A stretch of 64,000 nt of DNA from Oligoflexia bacterium (GCA_903895855.1 CAITVN010000075.1:1-64000); one strand, 5' to 3'. Positions 9,089-18,629 are shown, numbered from the stretch's first letter. Made by a program: numbers and translations. The notes: generated by a model not told the origin, from the letters alone.

Positions 9089-9718
9089 TTAGATTCGATC
9101 ATGTTCTTTCAGAATTTCACAAATTTGAAGCGCTACTTCATTCGAAACACCAAAAAACCTTTGGATGAATTTAAGTGTAAAATCTAGGCGCCCGATGTCT
9201 TCTCTAAGCTTGTGCGAGTGCCGAAGTTTTCTTTTTAAATTGAAAGCAGTCGAACGGCCAATTTTGTATTTCCTAAGTGCAATTGATAACGAAAACTCAA
9301 AAATGGTTCTTGATTCTCTAATCTCTGCCTTGAGGTTCTCAAATTTTGGAAATTGCTTTGTCGATGGACAGTTCGGATCTTGGTTCAGAATGTGTGCAAT
9401 CCGCTTTTTAGCCTGATCGTACTTGATTTTATCTTCAATCGAACCCTCAAGCTCTCTCTCAATCAACCGGGCGACCTGAAGAACTTCTAATGCATCTAAA
9501 TCGGATTTCGCAGCCTTTTCAGCCTTTTTTAGAAATGATTCGAATGCTTCGAATATCCCTAGGGTTACCCGGTCTTCGTTCATGAGCTCAGGAGCGGACT
9601 CAAAATATATAAGTTCTGAAATGATAAGTTTTACTTGCAGCCACATGTTGTCCAAATTTGGATCAGGTTTCTTTTTAGTTGGCCTACCTAACTTACTGTA
9701 ATTACGTGATTTATTCAT
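9089..9718 (-). CDS. hypothetical protein of the integrative element
   Basis: Long ORF on one strand, no recognised domain. Confidence 0.45.
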   Translation of the reverse strand: MNKSRNYSKLGRPTKKKPDPNLDNMWLQVKLIISELIYFESAPELMNEDRVTLGIFEAFESFLKKAEKAAKSDLDALEVLQVARLIERELEGSIEDKIKYDQAKKRIAHILNQDPNCPSTKQFPKFENLKAEIRESRTIFEFSLSIALRKYKIGRSTAFNLKRKLRHSHKLREDIGRLDFTLKFIQRFFGVSNEVALQICEILKEHDRI

Positions 9719-9836
9719 TTTATGTATTGTCCGTCAAAACCCTATTTTTTTAGGACAATTAATTTCGCAAGTAGCACTGTAACACCCGAAAAACACCTAA
9801 AATTACTTAGGTGGATCAACAAGGAGCATATTAACA

Positions 9837-10022
9837 GTGAGAACAGAAATCCTTACCCCAAAAGAAGTGGCAATCGCTTTAAGAATCCCAATTAGGGCAA
9901 CGTATCGTCTTATTCGTAAACAAGGTTTGAGAGCCTTTAGGGTGGGCAGAAAGCTTCGGATTCTGTCCGTTGACTTCGACGAATACTTACGCTGTCAACG
10001 CGAACGAGGTCCAACACCATGA
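9837..10022 (+). CDS. excisionase/MerR-like HTH_17 protein
   Basis: ILTPKEVAIALRIPIRATYRLIRKQGLRAFRVGRKLRILSVDFDEYLRCQRE. Confidence 0.8.
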   Translation: MRTEILTPKEVAIALRIPIRATYRLIRKQGLRAFRVGRKLRILSVDFDEYLRCQRERGPTP

Positions 10023-10240
10023 ACGCTCCCCGAACTCTCAAAGACTTCGCCACCCTCAATTGCTGGGCGTGGGCCGGAGATTCCGACGAAAGAATAGATA
10101 ATCGAATAAAAAAAGACAGTTGGCGCAGTGAAGTCTACTCCCTGGCAGGATCGCTTCACTGCACCAACTGTCACCAGTCTATCAACATCAACATCTGCCT
10201 AGAATGCGGACAACCCGTCAATGAAAGGGGCCAACCATGA
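10019..10240 (+). CDS. small zinc-ribbon protein
   Basis: Paired Cys motifs CTNC...CLEC; overlaps both neighbouring ORFs by 4 bp (ATGA-type coupling). Confidence 0.55.
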   Translation: MNAPRTLKDFATLNCWAWAGDSDERIDNRIKKDSWRSEVYSLAGSLHCTNCHQSININICLECGQPVNERGQP

Positions 10241-11727
10241 TACAAGCCGAACATAGCAATAATACCGACAAAATTAAAGACCAAGAAAGATCTCAGAAAG
10301 AAAACTCAACTATCTCAACGAGGCTTGTTGAGCTTTGTAGAGAGATTGAATTGTTTCACACTAAAGATGGGACCTGCTTTGCCACGGTGCGAGTGAGTGA
10401 CCACTCTGAAAATCATCCATTGAAGAGCAAAAGTTTTGAGTCTTGGCTTCGCCGTGAATATTATACACAAGAGAAAAAGGCCCCATCAAGTCAGTCAATT
10501 CAAGAAGCGATTGACTTACTCGCCGCAAAAGCCCAATTCGAGGGGCCAGAGAAGCAGGTATGCTTGAGGGTGGCTTTCAATGATGGAAATATTTACGTCG
10601 ACTTGGGTAATGCTGACTGGGAAGTCGTGGAGATTACAATTCATGGATGGAATATCTTAAAAAATTCCCCTGTCAAATTTCGTCGTCCAAAGAAGATGTC
10701 AGCATTACCGACTCCCGTCGGTTCAGATGAGACATTTACCATTGACCGCCTGAGAGGGTTTCTTAACATCGATAGTATCGATGATTTTAGGCTAATAATG
10801 GCTTTTATCATGAGTAGTTTCAATCCAGATGGGCCATTTCTCATCTTAGTTGTTTACGGTGAGCAGGGCACAGCTAAGAGCACCACAGTTAAGGTGTTGA
10901 GAGCACTAATCGACCCGAATGAAGTGCCACTTCGAAGACAATCAAGAGTTGCAGACGATTTGCTTGTATCGGCGCAAAAGAACTGGATTGTCGCAATAGA
11001 TAACGTCTCACATCTGAGTGATGAATTGTCAGATGACCTCTGCCGACTTGCGACGGGCGGTGGCTTAAGCAAGCGCGCTCTTTATAGTGACGACGAAGAG
11101 ATAGTCTTAGACGCTAAAAGACCTATCATCATTAATGGCATCAGTGAGTTCGTTACAAGGGGGGACCTATCAAGTAGAGCCGTCATTTTACATTTACCCC
11201 TGATTGACCCGAAAGAGAGAAAGACTGAAAAGGCACTTTGGAGAGAGTTCAATGAACTGGCACCTACTATTCTTGGTTTGATATTCGACGGGGTCTCAGC
11301 CGCACTGAGAAACGAGGATAAAATTGAACTTTCTGAGAATCTCAGAATGGCCGATGCCTGGACCTGGGCAACAGCAGCCGAAGAGGCTTTCAATTGGCCA
11401 CCTGAATCGATGATTAATGCTTACAAGCTTAACCAGAACGAAGCACGTGAAGCGGTGCTCAGATCATCTGGAATTTATGAGCACCTGCGTGAACTCGCCA
11501 ACCAGGGGTGGGTTGGAACACCAACAGATCTACTGTCAAAGTTAAATGCCATGCGACCATCTGGTCAATTAATCGAGAACGGCTTTTTCAAGTCACCTAG
11601 AGGTTTAACCGACCACATTCGTCGCATTAACCCTTGTCTTCGCGAAAAGGGAATTGAAGTTAAGTTAGACGGCAAGACGTCAGGCGATAACTCGGAACGC
11701 AAAATATCAATTAACAAAACACAGTAA
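10237..11727 (+). CDS. phage/plasmid-type replication ATPase (primase-helicase-associated)
   Basis: Walker A VYGEQGTAKSTTVKVL; 'NWIVAIDNVSHLSDELSDDLCRLATGGGLSKRALYSDDEE' typical of phage replication ATPases. Confidence 0.7.
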   Translation: MIQAEHSNNTDKIKDQERSQKENSTISTRLVELCREIELFHTKDGTCFATVRVSDHSENHPLKSKSFESWLRREYYTQEKKAPSSQSIQEAIDLLAAKAQFEGPEKQVCLRVAFNDGNIYVDLGNADWEVVEITIHGWNILKNSPVKFRRPKKMSALPTPVGSDETFTIDRLRGFLNIDSIDDFRLIMAFIMSSFNPDGPFLILVVYGEQGTAKSTTVKVLRALIDPNEVPLRRQSRVADDLLVSAQKNWIVAIDNVSHLSDELSDDLCRLATGGGLSKRALYSDDEEIVLDAKRPIIINGISEFVTRGDLSSRAVILHLPLIDPKERKTEKALWREFNELAPTILGLIFDGVSAALRNEDKIELSENLRMADAWTWATAAEEAFNWPPESMINAYKLNQNEAREAVLRSSGIYEHLRELANQGWVGTPTDLLSKLNAMRPSGQLIENGFFKSPRGLTDHIRRINPCLREKGIEVKLDGKTSGDNSERKISINKTQ

Positions 11728-11730
11728 ATC

Positions 11731-11807
11731 TGCGTCGCGATCGTCGCTACGTCGCACCACACCTGTATAATAGTGGATAACTGCGACGTATGCGACGCAT
11801 GCGACGA
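11731..11807. promoter_or_regulatory. candidate replication origin: GCGACG iterons in two opposed arrays around a DnaA-box-like site
   Basis: TGCGTCGCGATCGTCGCTACGTCGCA (11731-11756), TTATCCAC on minus strand (11773-11780), TGCGACGTATGCGACGCATGCGACGA (11782-11807). Confidence 0.5.
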
Positions 11808-11866
11808 GGGTTCGTCAATTCTATCTGAGGCAGTGCGCTGCCAGCCACTGTCATCTAGTTGCATTT

Positions 11867-11924
11867 AGTTCACCAAGTGAGTACAGAGCCAATAGTGTTC
11901 TTTGACAACTCACCCAGGTGAACT
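11867..11924. promoter_or_regulatory. inverted repeat in integrase promoter
   Basis: AGTTCACCAAGTGAGT (11867-11882) / ACTCACCCAGGTGAACT (11908-11924). Confidence 0.5.
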
Positions 11925-11941
11925 CCCGAAAGGAGTTTACA

Positions 11942-13078
11942 ATGGCATACATAAGAAAAATTCAACGTCGTAGAGGCGTTGTTTATAAAGTAGAAATATC
12001 ATTTAGTGATTACTCGAAAAAATCAAAAAGCTTTCGAACAAGAGAAGAGGCTATGGCCTGGAGTCGCTCACAGGAAGATCTGAAACTGTCTGAGAAGAAC
12101 TCTGGTGCGGTCAATGTTCGAATGACAATGAACGAGTACTTCGAAAAATGGTTCGAGGAGTACGCAAGGCATCATCATTCACCAGGATGGCAAACTACTG
12201 ATCTGTCAATGTATCGGCTGCACATTATGCCTGTCATCGGTGACAGTTTGATACGTGAAGTTAGAGCCACTGATATTCAAAACGTACTGGCTAAGATGAG
12301 AGAAAAGGGACAGGCGGCGTCGTCTGCCAATCGCATTCGTCAATTGATGAGCAAGATGTTCACCGAGGCGACCAAGACCTATCGATTCATTGACTTCAAC
12401 CCGGTTTCTGCGGTCCGGTCCTACAAGGAGACTCAGAAACAGATTGAATATCTAAGAGAAGATGAGGCTAAGGTATTAATGACATGGGCTGATCGACAAC
12501 CCTTGGGCATTGCAATTCACTTAGCGTTGCACCTTGGACTTAGAGAGGGTGAAATCGTTGGCCTAAAATGGAATGCTATCAACATGAGCCTAAAATGCGT
12601 TGATATACAAAGAAAGTGGGAAAAAAAGACCAAGGTTCTTGAAGAGTTTACAAAGGGTAGAAAAATTCGAACTCTGGGCATTCCCCAACAGGGTCTATTA
12701 GACCGTTTGATCAAGCAGCGTTTGAAATATCCCAATTCGGAGTTTGTCGTGTGCGATGAATCCGAAAAGATGATCACTCCAAACGCATTGATCGCCTTTC
12801 TAAAAAAGGGAGTTGAAGACACTCAGGTTCGACGAATCACAGTTCATGGTCTTCGACACTCATTTGCCTCACTGTACATGCAAAAAGGTGGCAACCTATT
12901 TGACCTGCAAAAGTTGATGGGACACTCTGATGCAAAGACTACAGAGCGGTATCGACATAGTGACCCAGACTACCTGAGAAGCAGGTGCAAAATTGTCGAT
13001 CTTTATTCGAGTTCCGCCCAAATTCCGCCTAAACCAGAAATTCTGGAAAACGGTTATTTAAGATTGGTTGTAAATTGA
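11942..13078 (+). CDS. int: tyrosine recombinase / integrase
   Basis: HLGLREGEIVGLKW...TVHGLRHSFASLYMQKGGNLFDLQKLMGHSDAKTTERYRHSD (R-HxxR-H-Y); start preceded by an AAGGAG-type RBS. Confidence 0.95.
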   Translation: MAYIRKIQRRRGVVYKVEISFSDYSKKSKSFRTREEAMAWSRSQEDLKLSEKNSGAVNVRMTMNEYFEKWFEEYARHHHSPGWQTTDLSMYRLHIMPVIGDSLIREVRATDIQNVLAKMREKGQAASSANRIRQLMSKMFTEATKTYRFIDFNPVSAVRSYKETQKQIEYLREDEAKVLMTWADRQPLGIAIHLALHLGLREGEIVGLKWNAINMSLKCVDIQRKWEKKTKVLEEFTKGRKIRTLGIPQQGLLDRLIKQRLKYPNSEFVVCDESEKMITPNALIAFLKKGVEDTQVRRITVHGLRHSFASLYMQKGGNLFDLQKLMGHSDAKTTERYRHSDPDYLRSRCKIVDLYSSSAQIPPKPEILENGYLRLVVN

Positions 13079-13108
13079 TCAATAACTGTTTGAGATGATT
13101 TGCTTTAA

Positions 13109-13198
13109 TGGCGGAGAGAGAGGGATTCGAACCCTCGTAAGGTGTTACCCTTAACACGCTTTCCAAGCGTGCGCCTTCAGCCACTCGGCCATCTCTCC
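13109..13198 (-). tRNA. tRNA-Ser (anticodon GGA)
   Basis: GGAGAGATGGCCGAGTGGCTGAAGGCGCACGCTTGGAAAGCGTGTTAAGGGTAACACCTTACGAGGGTTCGAATCCCTCTCTCTCCGCCA; complete cloverleaf with long variable arm and encoded CCA. Confidence 0.97.
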
Positions 13199-13252
13199 GT
13201 ATATTACCTAATTACTGTCAATTCAACTCAGGAACAAGCGAATAAGCTTTGG

Positions 13253-13600
13253 CTAAAAAAGCTTTTTCCACTCAGCCTCGTTGAATCCTACGGCTCCGCC
13301 TTTGGCCGTTAACAAAAATGGCCTTTTGATGAGCTTACCGTTTGATGCCAATAAGTGGAGTGCTTCAGCTTCTGACATTTTATCGAATTTTTCGCCAAGT
13401 TTCATTTCGCGGTAAACTAGCCCCGAAGTATTAAAGAGCTTCTTCAATGAACCCACGATTCCCAGCATCTTTTTTAAATCAGCAACCGTAGGCGGAGTCT
13501 CAACAATCGGTCGACTCTTGAACTCAACCCCTTTGCCCTTCAAAAAGCGGTTCGCGCTTTTGCAGGTACTACACTTTGAATATTCATATAAAATAATCAC
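13253..13600 (-). CDS. ArsC/Spx-family protein (YffB-like reductase)
   Basis: IILYEYSKCSTCKSANRFLKGKGVEF ... RPFLLTAKGGAVGFNEAEW. Confidence 0.85.
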   Translation of the reverse strand: MIILYEYSKCSTCKSANRFLKGKGVEFKSRPIVETPPTVADLKKMLGIVGSLKKLFNTSGLVYREMKLGEKFDKMSEAEALHLLASNGKLIKRPFLLTAKGGAVGFNEAEWKKLF

Positions 13601-13978
13601 TCATACCTCCGAATCGTCGATTGGCATGCCTAAAGATTTCCAACCGCGTATGCCACCGGTCATCGAAGTCACATTTTGATACCCCATGATACGAAGAGCA
13701 TCAGCCGCCAAAGCCGATCGAGACCCTCCACCGCAATAAAGTACAATCGACGCTGACAAATTAGAAATTTCATCTTCAATATCGCGCTCGATGACACCCT
13801 TACCAATATGAATCGCCCCGACAATTCGGCTTTCTCGCCACTCGTCATCTTCACGAATATCGACCAAATAGAAGCTCTCTTTTGCTTTGATTTTTTGTAA
13901 AACCATTTCAATGGTCACTTCTTTGATGCGCTTCTTGGCGTCATCGACAATCTTAATAAATCCGTTTGAATGTTGCAT
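13601..13978 (-). CDS. rhodanese-like domain protein
   Basis: FYLVDIREDDEWRESRIVGAIHIGKG...IVLYCGGGSRSALAADALRIMGYQNVTSMTGGIRGW. Confidence 0.9.
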   Translation of the reverse strand: MQHSNGFIKIVDDAKKRIKEVTIEMVLQKIKAKESFYLVDIREDDEWRESRIVGAIHIGKGVIERDIEDEISNLSASIVLYCGGGSRSALAADALRIMGYQNVTSMTGGIRGWKSLGMPIDDSEV

Positions 13979-14065
13979 GCAGAATTTTGCTAACACAGTT
14001 AACCAACCCGGCCAAGTCGAAGCTATCGACAAGTTAACTAAAACCGAGTTAACTAACGGCATCAG

Positions 14066-15394
14066 ATGAATGTCGCCAGAAAGAATATCACCAGATCAGT
14101 CATTCCCATTGTCCTATCAATCATCTGGATCACTTTAGTGAGTCGATTCGCACTTCCTCATTGGGTAAATCCACTCAGTGCTCTGCCACCTGACCTCAAT
14201 ACCTACCTGAGCGCCGGTCAACGTTTGATCGATTCCCAGCCGCTGTATATTGACGCCGACGCCCCGTACAAATACCCCCCCATTTTCGCCTACGCGATGA
14301 AAGTTTTTCTCACTCACTCTACCTGGCCAACGATTGCTTTTTTTTGGCAAATGGCTTCGATAACTCTCTTTATTTTCGCACTTGAACAGCTCGCCAGAAA
14401 ATTTGACCTTCAGGCCTCTTTCAAAGGAGGGCTACTTTTTTTCGCCTCTGCCTTACTCACTTGGAATGGCACCATTGAGATTCTCGCCTATGGGCAAATC
14501 GATCTCATGATTTTTTCTCTGCTCGTGTTCGCCGCACTTTCACCCCGATTTGAACTCTTCGTTTTCGGCTTTTGCCTTGCGCTCAAACCTCAACTGATGC
14601 CGATCGCAATTTTTTGCGCAATGACAAAACCAAGGCCTTTCGTTAGGCTAGCGACCCTAACGGGTACCACTCTATGCTGGCTTGTTTTACCCATGCTCTG
14701 GCTACCCATCAGCCAATGGGGTCAGTTAGCTCAGTGGGTCGATCAACTCAACCGCTCGAGTCCCAACCACTTTCTGGTCAACGCGATTAATGTTTCTGCA
14801 GCCGCATACCTGTCTCGCACGGTTCAGAATGAAGTTTTAATGGTACCACTGACGGCACTTTTTTTTGTGAGTTTCGTTGCCTTACCCGCTTGCCACTTCG
14901 CATTCAAAACTACGGTCAATACGAGAATCAAAACTGAAGCCGAAACCGAAAATTCATTTTTCACTTTCTCACTCGGCATCGCCGCTACACTTCTGGTCTC
15001 GCCACTCAGCTGGCGGTGGCAGGTCATTTACTGGATTCCGTGCCTATTTACGATTTTTGGCGAATTCAAACCCCGCGGCGTCACCCAACTCCTAAGACCA
15101 GGGTTCGATGATTCGTGGCTAGAGACAGGCCTTCTCACTGCGTTTCTCACCACCGCCGTGCTCTCGCAATTGGGCCACGGCAGCGCTTGGCTTTCGATTT
15201 CAAACCGATACCCGAGTCTCGTTTGCTCTCCATTTTGGCCAAATTTATTTCTATTTATTCTAATTCTTAAACTCGCACTCAAACAGCGCGTGCGACACAG
15301 TCGCCAAGTCTTACTAAAGTCTCGCGCCGACAGGCCGTCTGTTCAAGAAGGTCATCTGCCGGAACCCACTTGCCTGGCTCACCAAGAACAATGA
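14066..15394 (+). CDS. glycosyltransferase family 87 / DUF2029-like membrane protein
   Basis: Polytopic protein with YIDADAPYKYPPIFAY, LALKPQLMPIA. Confidence 0.7.
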   Translation: MNVARKNITRSVIPIVLSIIWITLVSRFALPHWVNPLSALPPDLNTYLSAGQRLIDSQPLYIDADAPYKYPPIFAYAMKVFLTHSTWPTIAFFWQMASITLFIFALEQLARKFDLQASFKGGLLFFASALLTWNGTIEILAYGQIDLMIFSLLVFAALSPRFELFVFGFCLALKPQLMPIAIFCAMTKPRPFVRLATLTGTTLCWLVLPMLWLPISQWGQLAQWVDQLNRSSPNHFLVNAINVSAAAYLSRTVQNEVLMVPLTALFFVSFVALPACHFAFKTTVNTRIKTEAETENSFFTFSLGIAATLLVSPLSWRWQVIYWIPCLFTIFGEFKPRGVTQLLRPGFDDSWLETGLLTAFLTTAVLSQLGHGSAWLSISNRYPSLVCSPFWPNLFLFILILKLALKQRVRHSRQVLLKSRADRPSVQEGHLPEPTCLAHQEQ

Positions 15395-16205
15395 CGGTAG
15401 AACCACCGAATAAAAAATAGCCTTTTTCATCGCCGCGAGAAAATGGCTTTTTCTCTGGATGGGTTTGAACAATTTTTCCGACACACATCGCACCGACTTC
15501 AATGTAGGCAAGTTTTCCGAAATTTTTCGTTTCTAAGATACTCACGGTTCTTTCGTTCGTGCTAAAAATTTCAGGACGCTGCTTTAACGCCATCGGATTC
15601 ACCGAATGGTAGTCACCCGGAACCGAATAGGTCTCTAGAATTTCGCCGTGATCAGGAAAATGAAATCGATGGTAATCAACCGGGCACAACCTCGCCAGTA
15701 GCAACGGCCCACCGATGAAGGGTTTGGCGATCTCCGCAGAGCCCAACAAGGCATCAGGCGAAAGAAATTGCCCTTTAACCGGAAAAGACTGGTTCGTCTT
15801 GATTGAATCAAAAGCGAAGTACCGAGCCTCAGCAAAAGCCGGCATCTCACTCTGCACACGGGTAAAAGAGCGGGCTCCGTTTTTGAACTTTCGAATAAAG
15901 AATTCGTTAAAATTTTTGTAAGACTTCTTTTCAAACTCGCTCATCGGAATCTGATATTGACTGACGAACTCGTCAATTTTTCGTCGACTGATGCCCGAAC
16001 TCTGAACCAGGCCATAGACTTGACTCAGCCAAGGCTTAGCCAAGAAGTGGTCAGCAACGATTCGACCAGCCGCCGTCTCGTAGACCAGACGCAGGGCCTT
16101 ATCTCCGTAAACTTTTTCAGTTTCTAATGTTTTTTTGACTCGATCCCAATAGACGATGGCGTTTGCCTGAACCGATTTTTTTTCATTCGACTTCTGAGTT
16201 TGCAT
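15279..16205 (-). CDS. psd: phosphatidylserine decarboxylase
   Basis: FNEFFIRKF..., CPVDYHRFHFPDHG, C-terminal GGST processing motif (FGGSTVIVLGEPGKW). Confidence 0.9.
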   Translation of the reverse strand: MQTQKSNEKKSVQANAIVYWDRVKKTLETEKVYGDKALRLVYETAAGRIVADHFLAKPWLSQVYGLVQSSGISRRKIDEFVSQYQIPMSEFEKKSYKNFNEFFIRKFKNGARSFTRVQSEMPAFAEARYFAFDSIKTNQSFPVKGQFLSPDALLGSAEIAKPFIGGPLLLARLCPVDYHRFHFPDHGEILETYSVPGDYHSVNPMALKQRPEIFSTNERTVSILETKNFGKLAYIEVGAMCVGKIVQTHPEKKPFSRGDEKGYFLFGGSTVIVLGEPGKWVPADDLLEQTACRRETLVRLGDCVARAV

Positions 16206-16241
16206 CCAATCCTCAGTGATTGGGTGTAAGATAAAACCGAG

Positions 16242-17279
16242 ATGATCGCAAAGCCTATTTCTGAACTTTCGATTGAAGACCGAATAGAATGGTCACGGTT
16301 TTGTGAAAAACTCGCCGAATCGGGGCAAGAAGTCCCCATATCGCAGACGATACCTTGGGCGATCGCCAATGCCTCTCTTGGCGCCCAATCGGTACTCATT
16401 TACGACCCAGAAGCCCAAGTGGGAGGGGTTCTTTTCACCCTGCCCGACCCGAACTCTGACCCCAAGTGGGAATGTCAAAACGGGCCGCTCACCCTCACAA
16501 ACGAACCGTCGAGACTCGCACACTGGCTTGTCAATACTCACGGGCTGCTGCTCGAAACTGGATCAAGCCACCTGAGTCTTAGACCCCGAATACGCAGCGA
16601 CCAATCAGCGGTCTGGAAATCGCTTGACGTGCCCTATGCGAGTGAAAACCTAGCCGCAACTTGGATTTTGAATGCCGCTCAAGCTTCAACCCTCTTCACT
16701 AATCAGAGGCTCAAAAGAACTCTTTGTAAAACAGTCGAAGCGCTCGTCAACGCCAATTTTGCTGAAGCTACTCTACCCAAGTTGCTAGAATTCAGCACAA
16801 AATACGAAAACTTCTGTCGCTCGAAGAAACTGTTCACCCCTGGTTTTCAGTGGTTTCGCACACTGATGTACCAATGTGAGATCGAGGTGCAAAATTCAAC
16901 AACAGACTTCCGACTCTGGCTGGGCGAGGCCACTTGTCTAGCCGAGGCCCCCAAAGGTGAAACGAGTACTGAAGTGAGCGCGATGATGTTAGTCTATCAG
17001 ACTCCGTTCTCGGCGCACTACATTCACGGGTACCAAGATCGAAAGCCTCGCGCATCGCGGCTCAGCCCAAGCGCCTTATTGCACAAGATCGCTTTCGATC
17101 ATCTGCATGAGCGCGGCATCAAGACTTATGATCTGAATGGTGCAAGCGTCAGACTTCAGACGAACGAATCTCCCAGCCACACAATTGACAGTCGCTATCA
17201 AGGAGTTGATGCCTTCAAAGAACAATTTGGAGGCGATTACGTTTCTTACCGCCAGCCCGAAATTCTTATTTCTCTTTGA
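16242..17279 (+). CDS. GNAT/FemAB-like acyltransferase
   Basis: ALLHKIAFDHLHERGIKTYDLNGAS...FKEQFGGDYVSY typical of FemAB/acetyltransf_6 proteins. Confidence 0.6.
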   Translation: MIAKPISELSIEDRIEWSRFCEKLAESGQEVPISQTIPWAIANASLGAQSVLIYDPEAQVGGVLFTLPDPNSDPKWECQNGPLTLTNEPSRLAHWLVNTHGLLLETGSSHLSLRPRIRSDQSAVWKSLDVPYASENLAATWILNAAQASTLFTNQRLKRTLCKTVEALVNANFAEATLPKLLEFSTKYENFCRSKKLFTPGFQWFRTLMYQCEIEVQNSTTDFRLWLGEATCLAEAPKGETSTEVSAMMLVYQTPFSAHYIHGYQDRKPRASRLSPSALLHKIAFDHLHERGIKTYDLNGASVRLQTNESPSHTIDSRYQGVDAFKEQFGGDYVSYRQPEILISL

Positions 17280-17330
17280 TTCATTGTAAGATGGCTCGAA
17301 TTTCGTGCACTTTCAGGCGATAATCAGTCC

Positions 17331-18380
17331 ATGAACTTTAACCGTAACTGGATCCCGCTCGACAAGATCGAGACATTCATTCAATTCGAACCCCTACTCG
17401 TGATCGTCGGCCTTGCTGCCTTATCTTGGTTCTTTTACCGACTATTTTTGAAAAATTTAAACGAAGAAAGGCACCGTAGTCTTCAAGCGGGTTTTCAAAA
17501 TCTCGCCATTCACGTCGCGATACTACTGATTCTAACCAGCACGTTTTTTTCAATCCAACATTTTGGCGACCCCAATTTGGTCAGTGCAAAAATTAACGGT
17601 TATATAGGCCTTTTTGCCCTTTTTTCTGGCGCCCTCGTTTTTATCAAAACTTGGCGTCTACTCGCTTTTGAATACCTATTCTTTGGGCACATGAAAGTCG
17701 GAGTCCCCGTTCTACTCGTCAATCTCTTCACCCTTCTGCTCTCAATCGTGCTCTACAGTTGGATCGCCTCTGAAATATTCAGCGTTCGAGTGACTCCGTT
17801 GCTCGCTACCTCAGCAGTGTTCTCTTTAGTGCTCGGTCTTGCGCTTCAAGACACCCTCGGCAATCTCTTCGCGGGTATCGCTCTTCAGTTAGACAAACCT
17901 TACGAAATCGGTGATTGGGTAGAAATTCAGACAGCTGGCAGCCGTTGGATCGGAATGGTGAACGAGATTTCGTGGCGCGCGACGGTACTCATTGGTGTCG
18001 GTCGTGAAACCCTCGTTATTCCCAACCGTGTGGCCGCTCAAGCTGAAATTCTCAATTTTGCAGCCAAACAGCGGCCCTTTTTCAGACGTGACGCTTTCAA
18101 GCTGCCACACGACGCTGACTTCGAAGTGGCGAGTAAAGCGCTCATCGATGCAACGGTCGGAATCGACGGTATCGTAGATGACCCTGCACCCATTGTGCTA
18201 CTCGTTGAAATCACCGAGTCTTGGATGCTGGTACGCCTAGTTTACTCGTTAGTCGATTATGGCAAGCAATGGGTCGTCACTAGCCTTGTTCAAAAGCAAG
18301 CGCTGAAGAACCTTGCTCAAGTCGGGATCAAACCAGCGATGCAAAAAGTTGAAATTCACGATGCGCACAAGTTACTCTGA
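17331..18380 (+). CDS. MscS-family mechanosensitive channel
   Basis: GLALQDTLGNLFAGIALQLDKPYEIGDWVEI...VIPNRVAAQAEILNF. Confidence 0.9.
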   Translation: MNFNRNWIPLDKIETFIQFEPLLVIVGLAALSWFFYRLFLKNLNEERHRSLQAGFQNLAIHVAILLILTSTFFSIQHFGDPNLVSAKINGYIGLFALFSGALVFIKTWRLLAFEYLFFGHMKVGVPVLLVNLFTLLLSIVLYSWIASEIFSVRVTPLLATSAVFSLVLGLALQDTLGNLFAGIALQLDKPYEIGDWVEIQTAGSRWIGMVNEISWRATVLIGVGRETLVIPNRVAAQAEILNFAAKQRPFFRRDAFKLPHDADFEVASKALIDATVGIDGIVDDPAPIVLLVEITESWMLVRLVYSLVDYGKQWVVTSLVQKQALKNLAQVGIKPAMQKVEIHDAHKLL

Positions 18381-18629
18381 ATCTGAAGAGTTATTGCCAA
18401 CTTGTGCGGGCGCTCGCGATATCAATTTGGTTGGCTGAGCTTTAGGTAGCGTGGTGAGATCGACAACCACGGCGAGCCTTCTTGACGGAATATTTTCAAC
18501 CCGTTCGATCGAATTCCAAAAGACTAAGACGAATGTCGCGACCAAAGTGAATATTCCGATTGATTTGATTGTCTTATACGGATCGCTCATTCGCACTAAC
18601 ATACCTACAGTGTGCCGAAAATTGAGCAA
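18372..18629 (-). CDS. small single-TM protein
   Basis: IFTLVATFVLVFWNSIERVE; overlaps the mscS 3' end. Confidence 0.35.
   Translation of the reverse strand: MLNFRHTVGMLVRMSDPYKTIKSIGIFTLVATFVLVFWNSIERVENIPSRRLAVVVDLTTLPKAQPTKLISRAPAQVGNNSSDSE

Larger units (their letters stand above)
5238..13198. mobile_element. tRNA-Ser-integrated element (about 7.9 kb), PICI/satellite-like
   Basis: ~57-bp tRNA-Ser 3'-end duplication at 5238-5295 and 13109-13166; integrase beside the intact tRNA; excisionase-like, replication ATPase and terS-like genes inside. Confidence 0.85.

Noticed and set aside
10237-11727. Calling this a DUF4143-like cassette ATPase
   Set aside because: Motifs match phage/plasmid replication ATPases, with a different architecture and no C-terminal PD-(D/E)XK-like domain.
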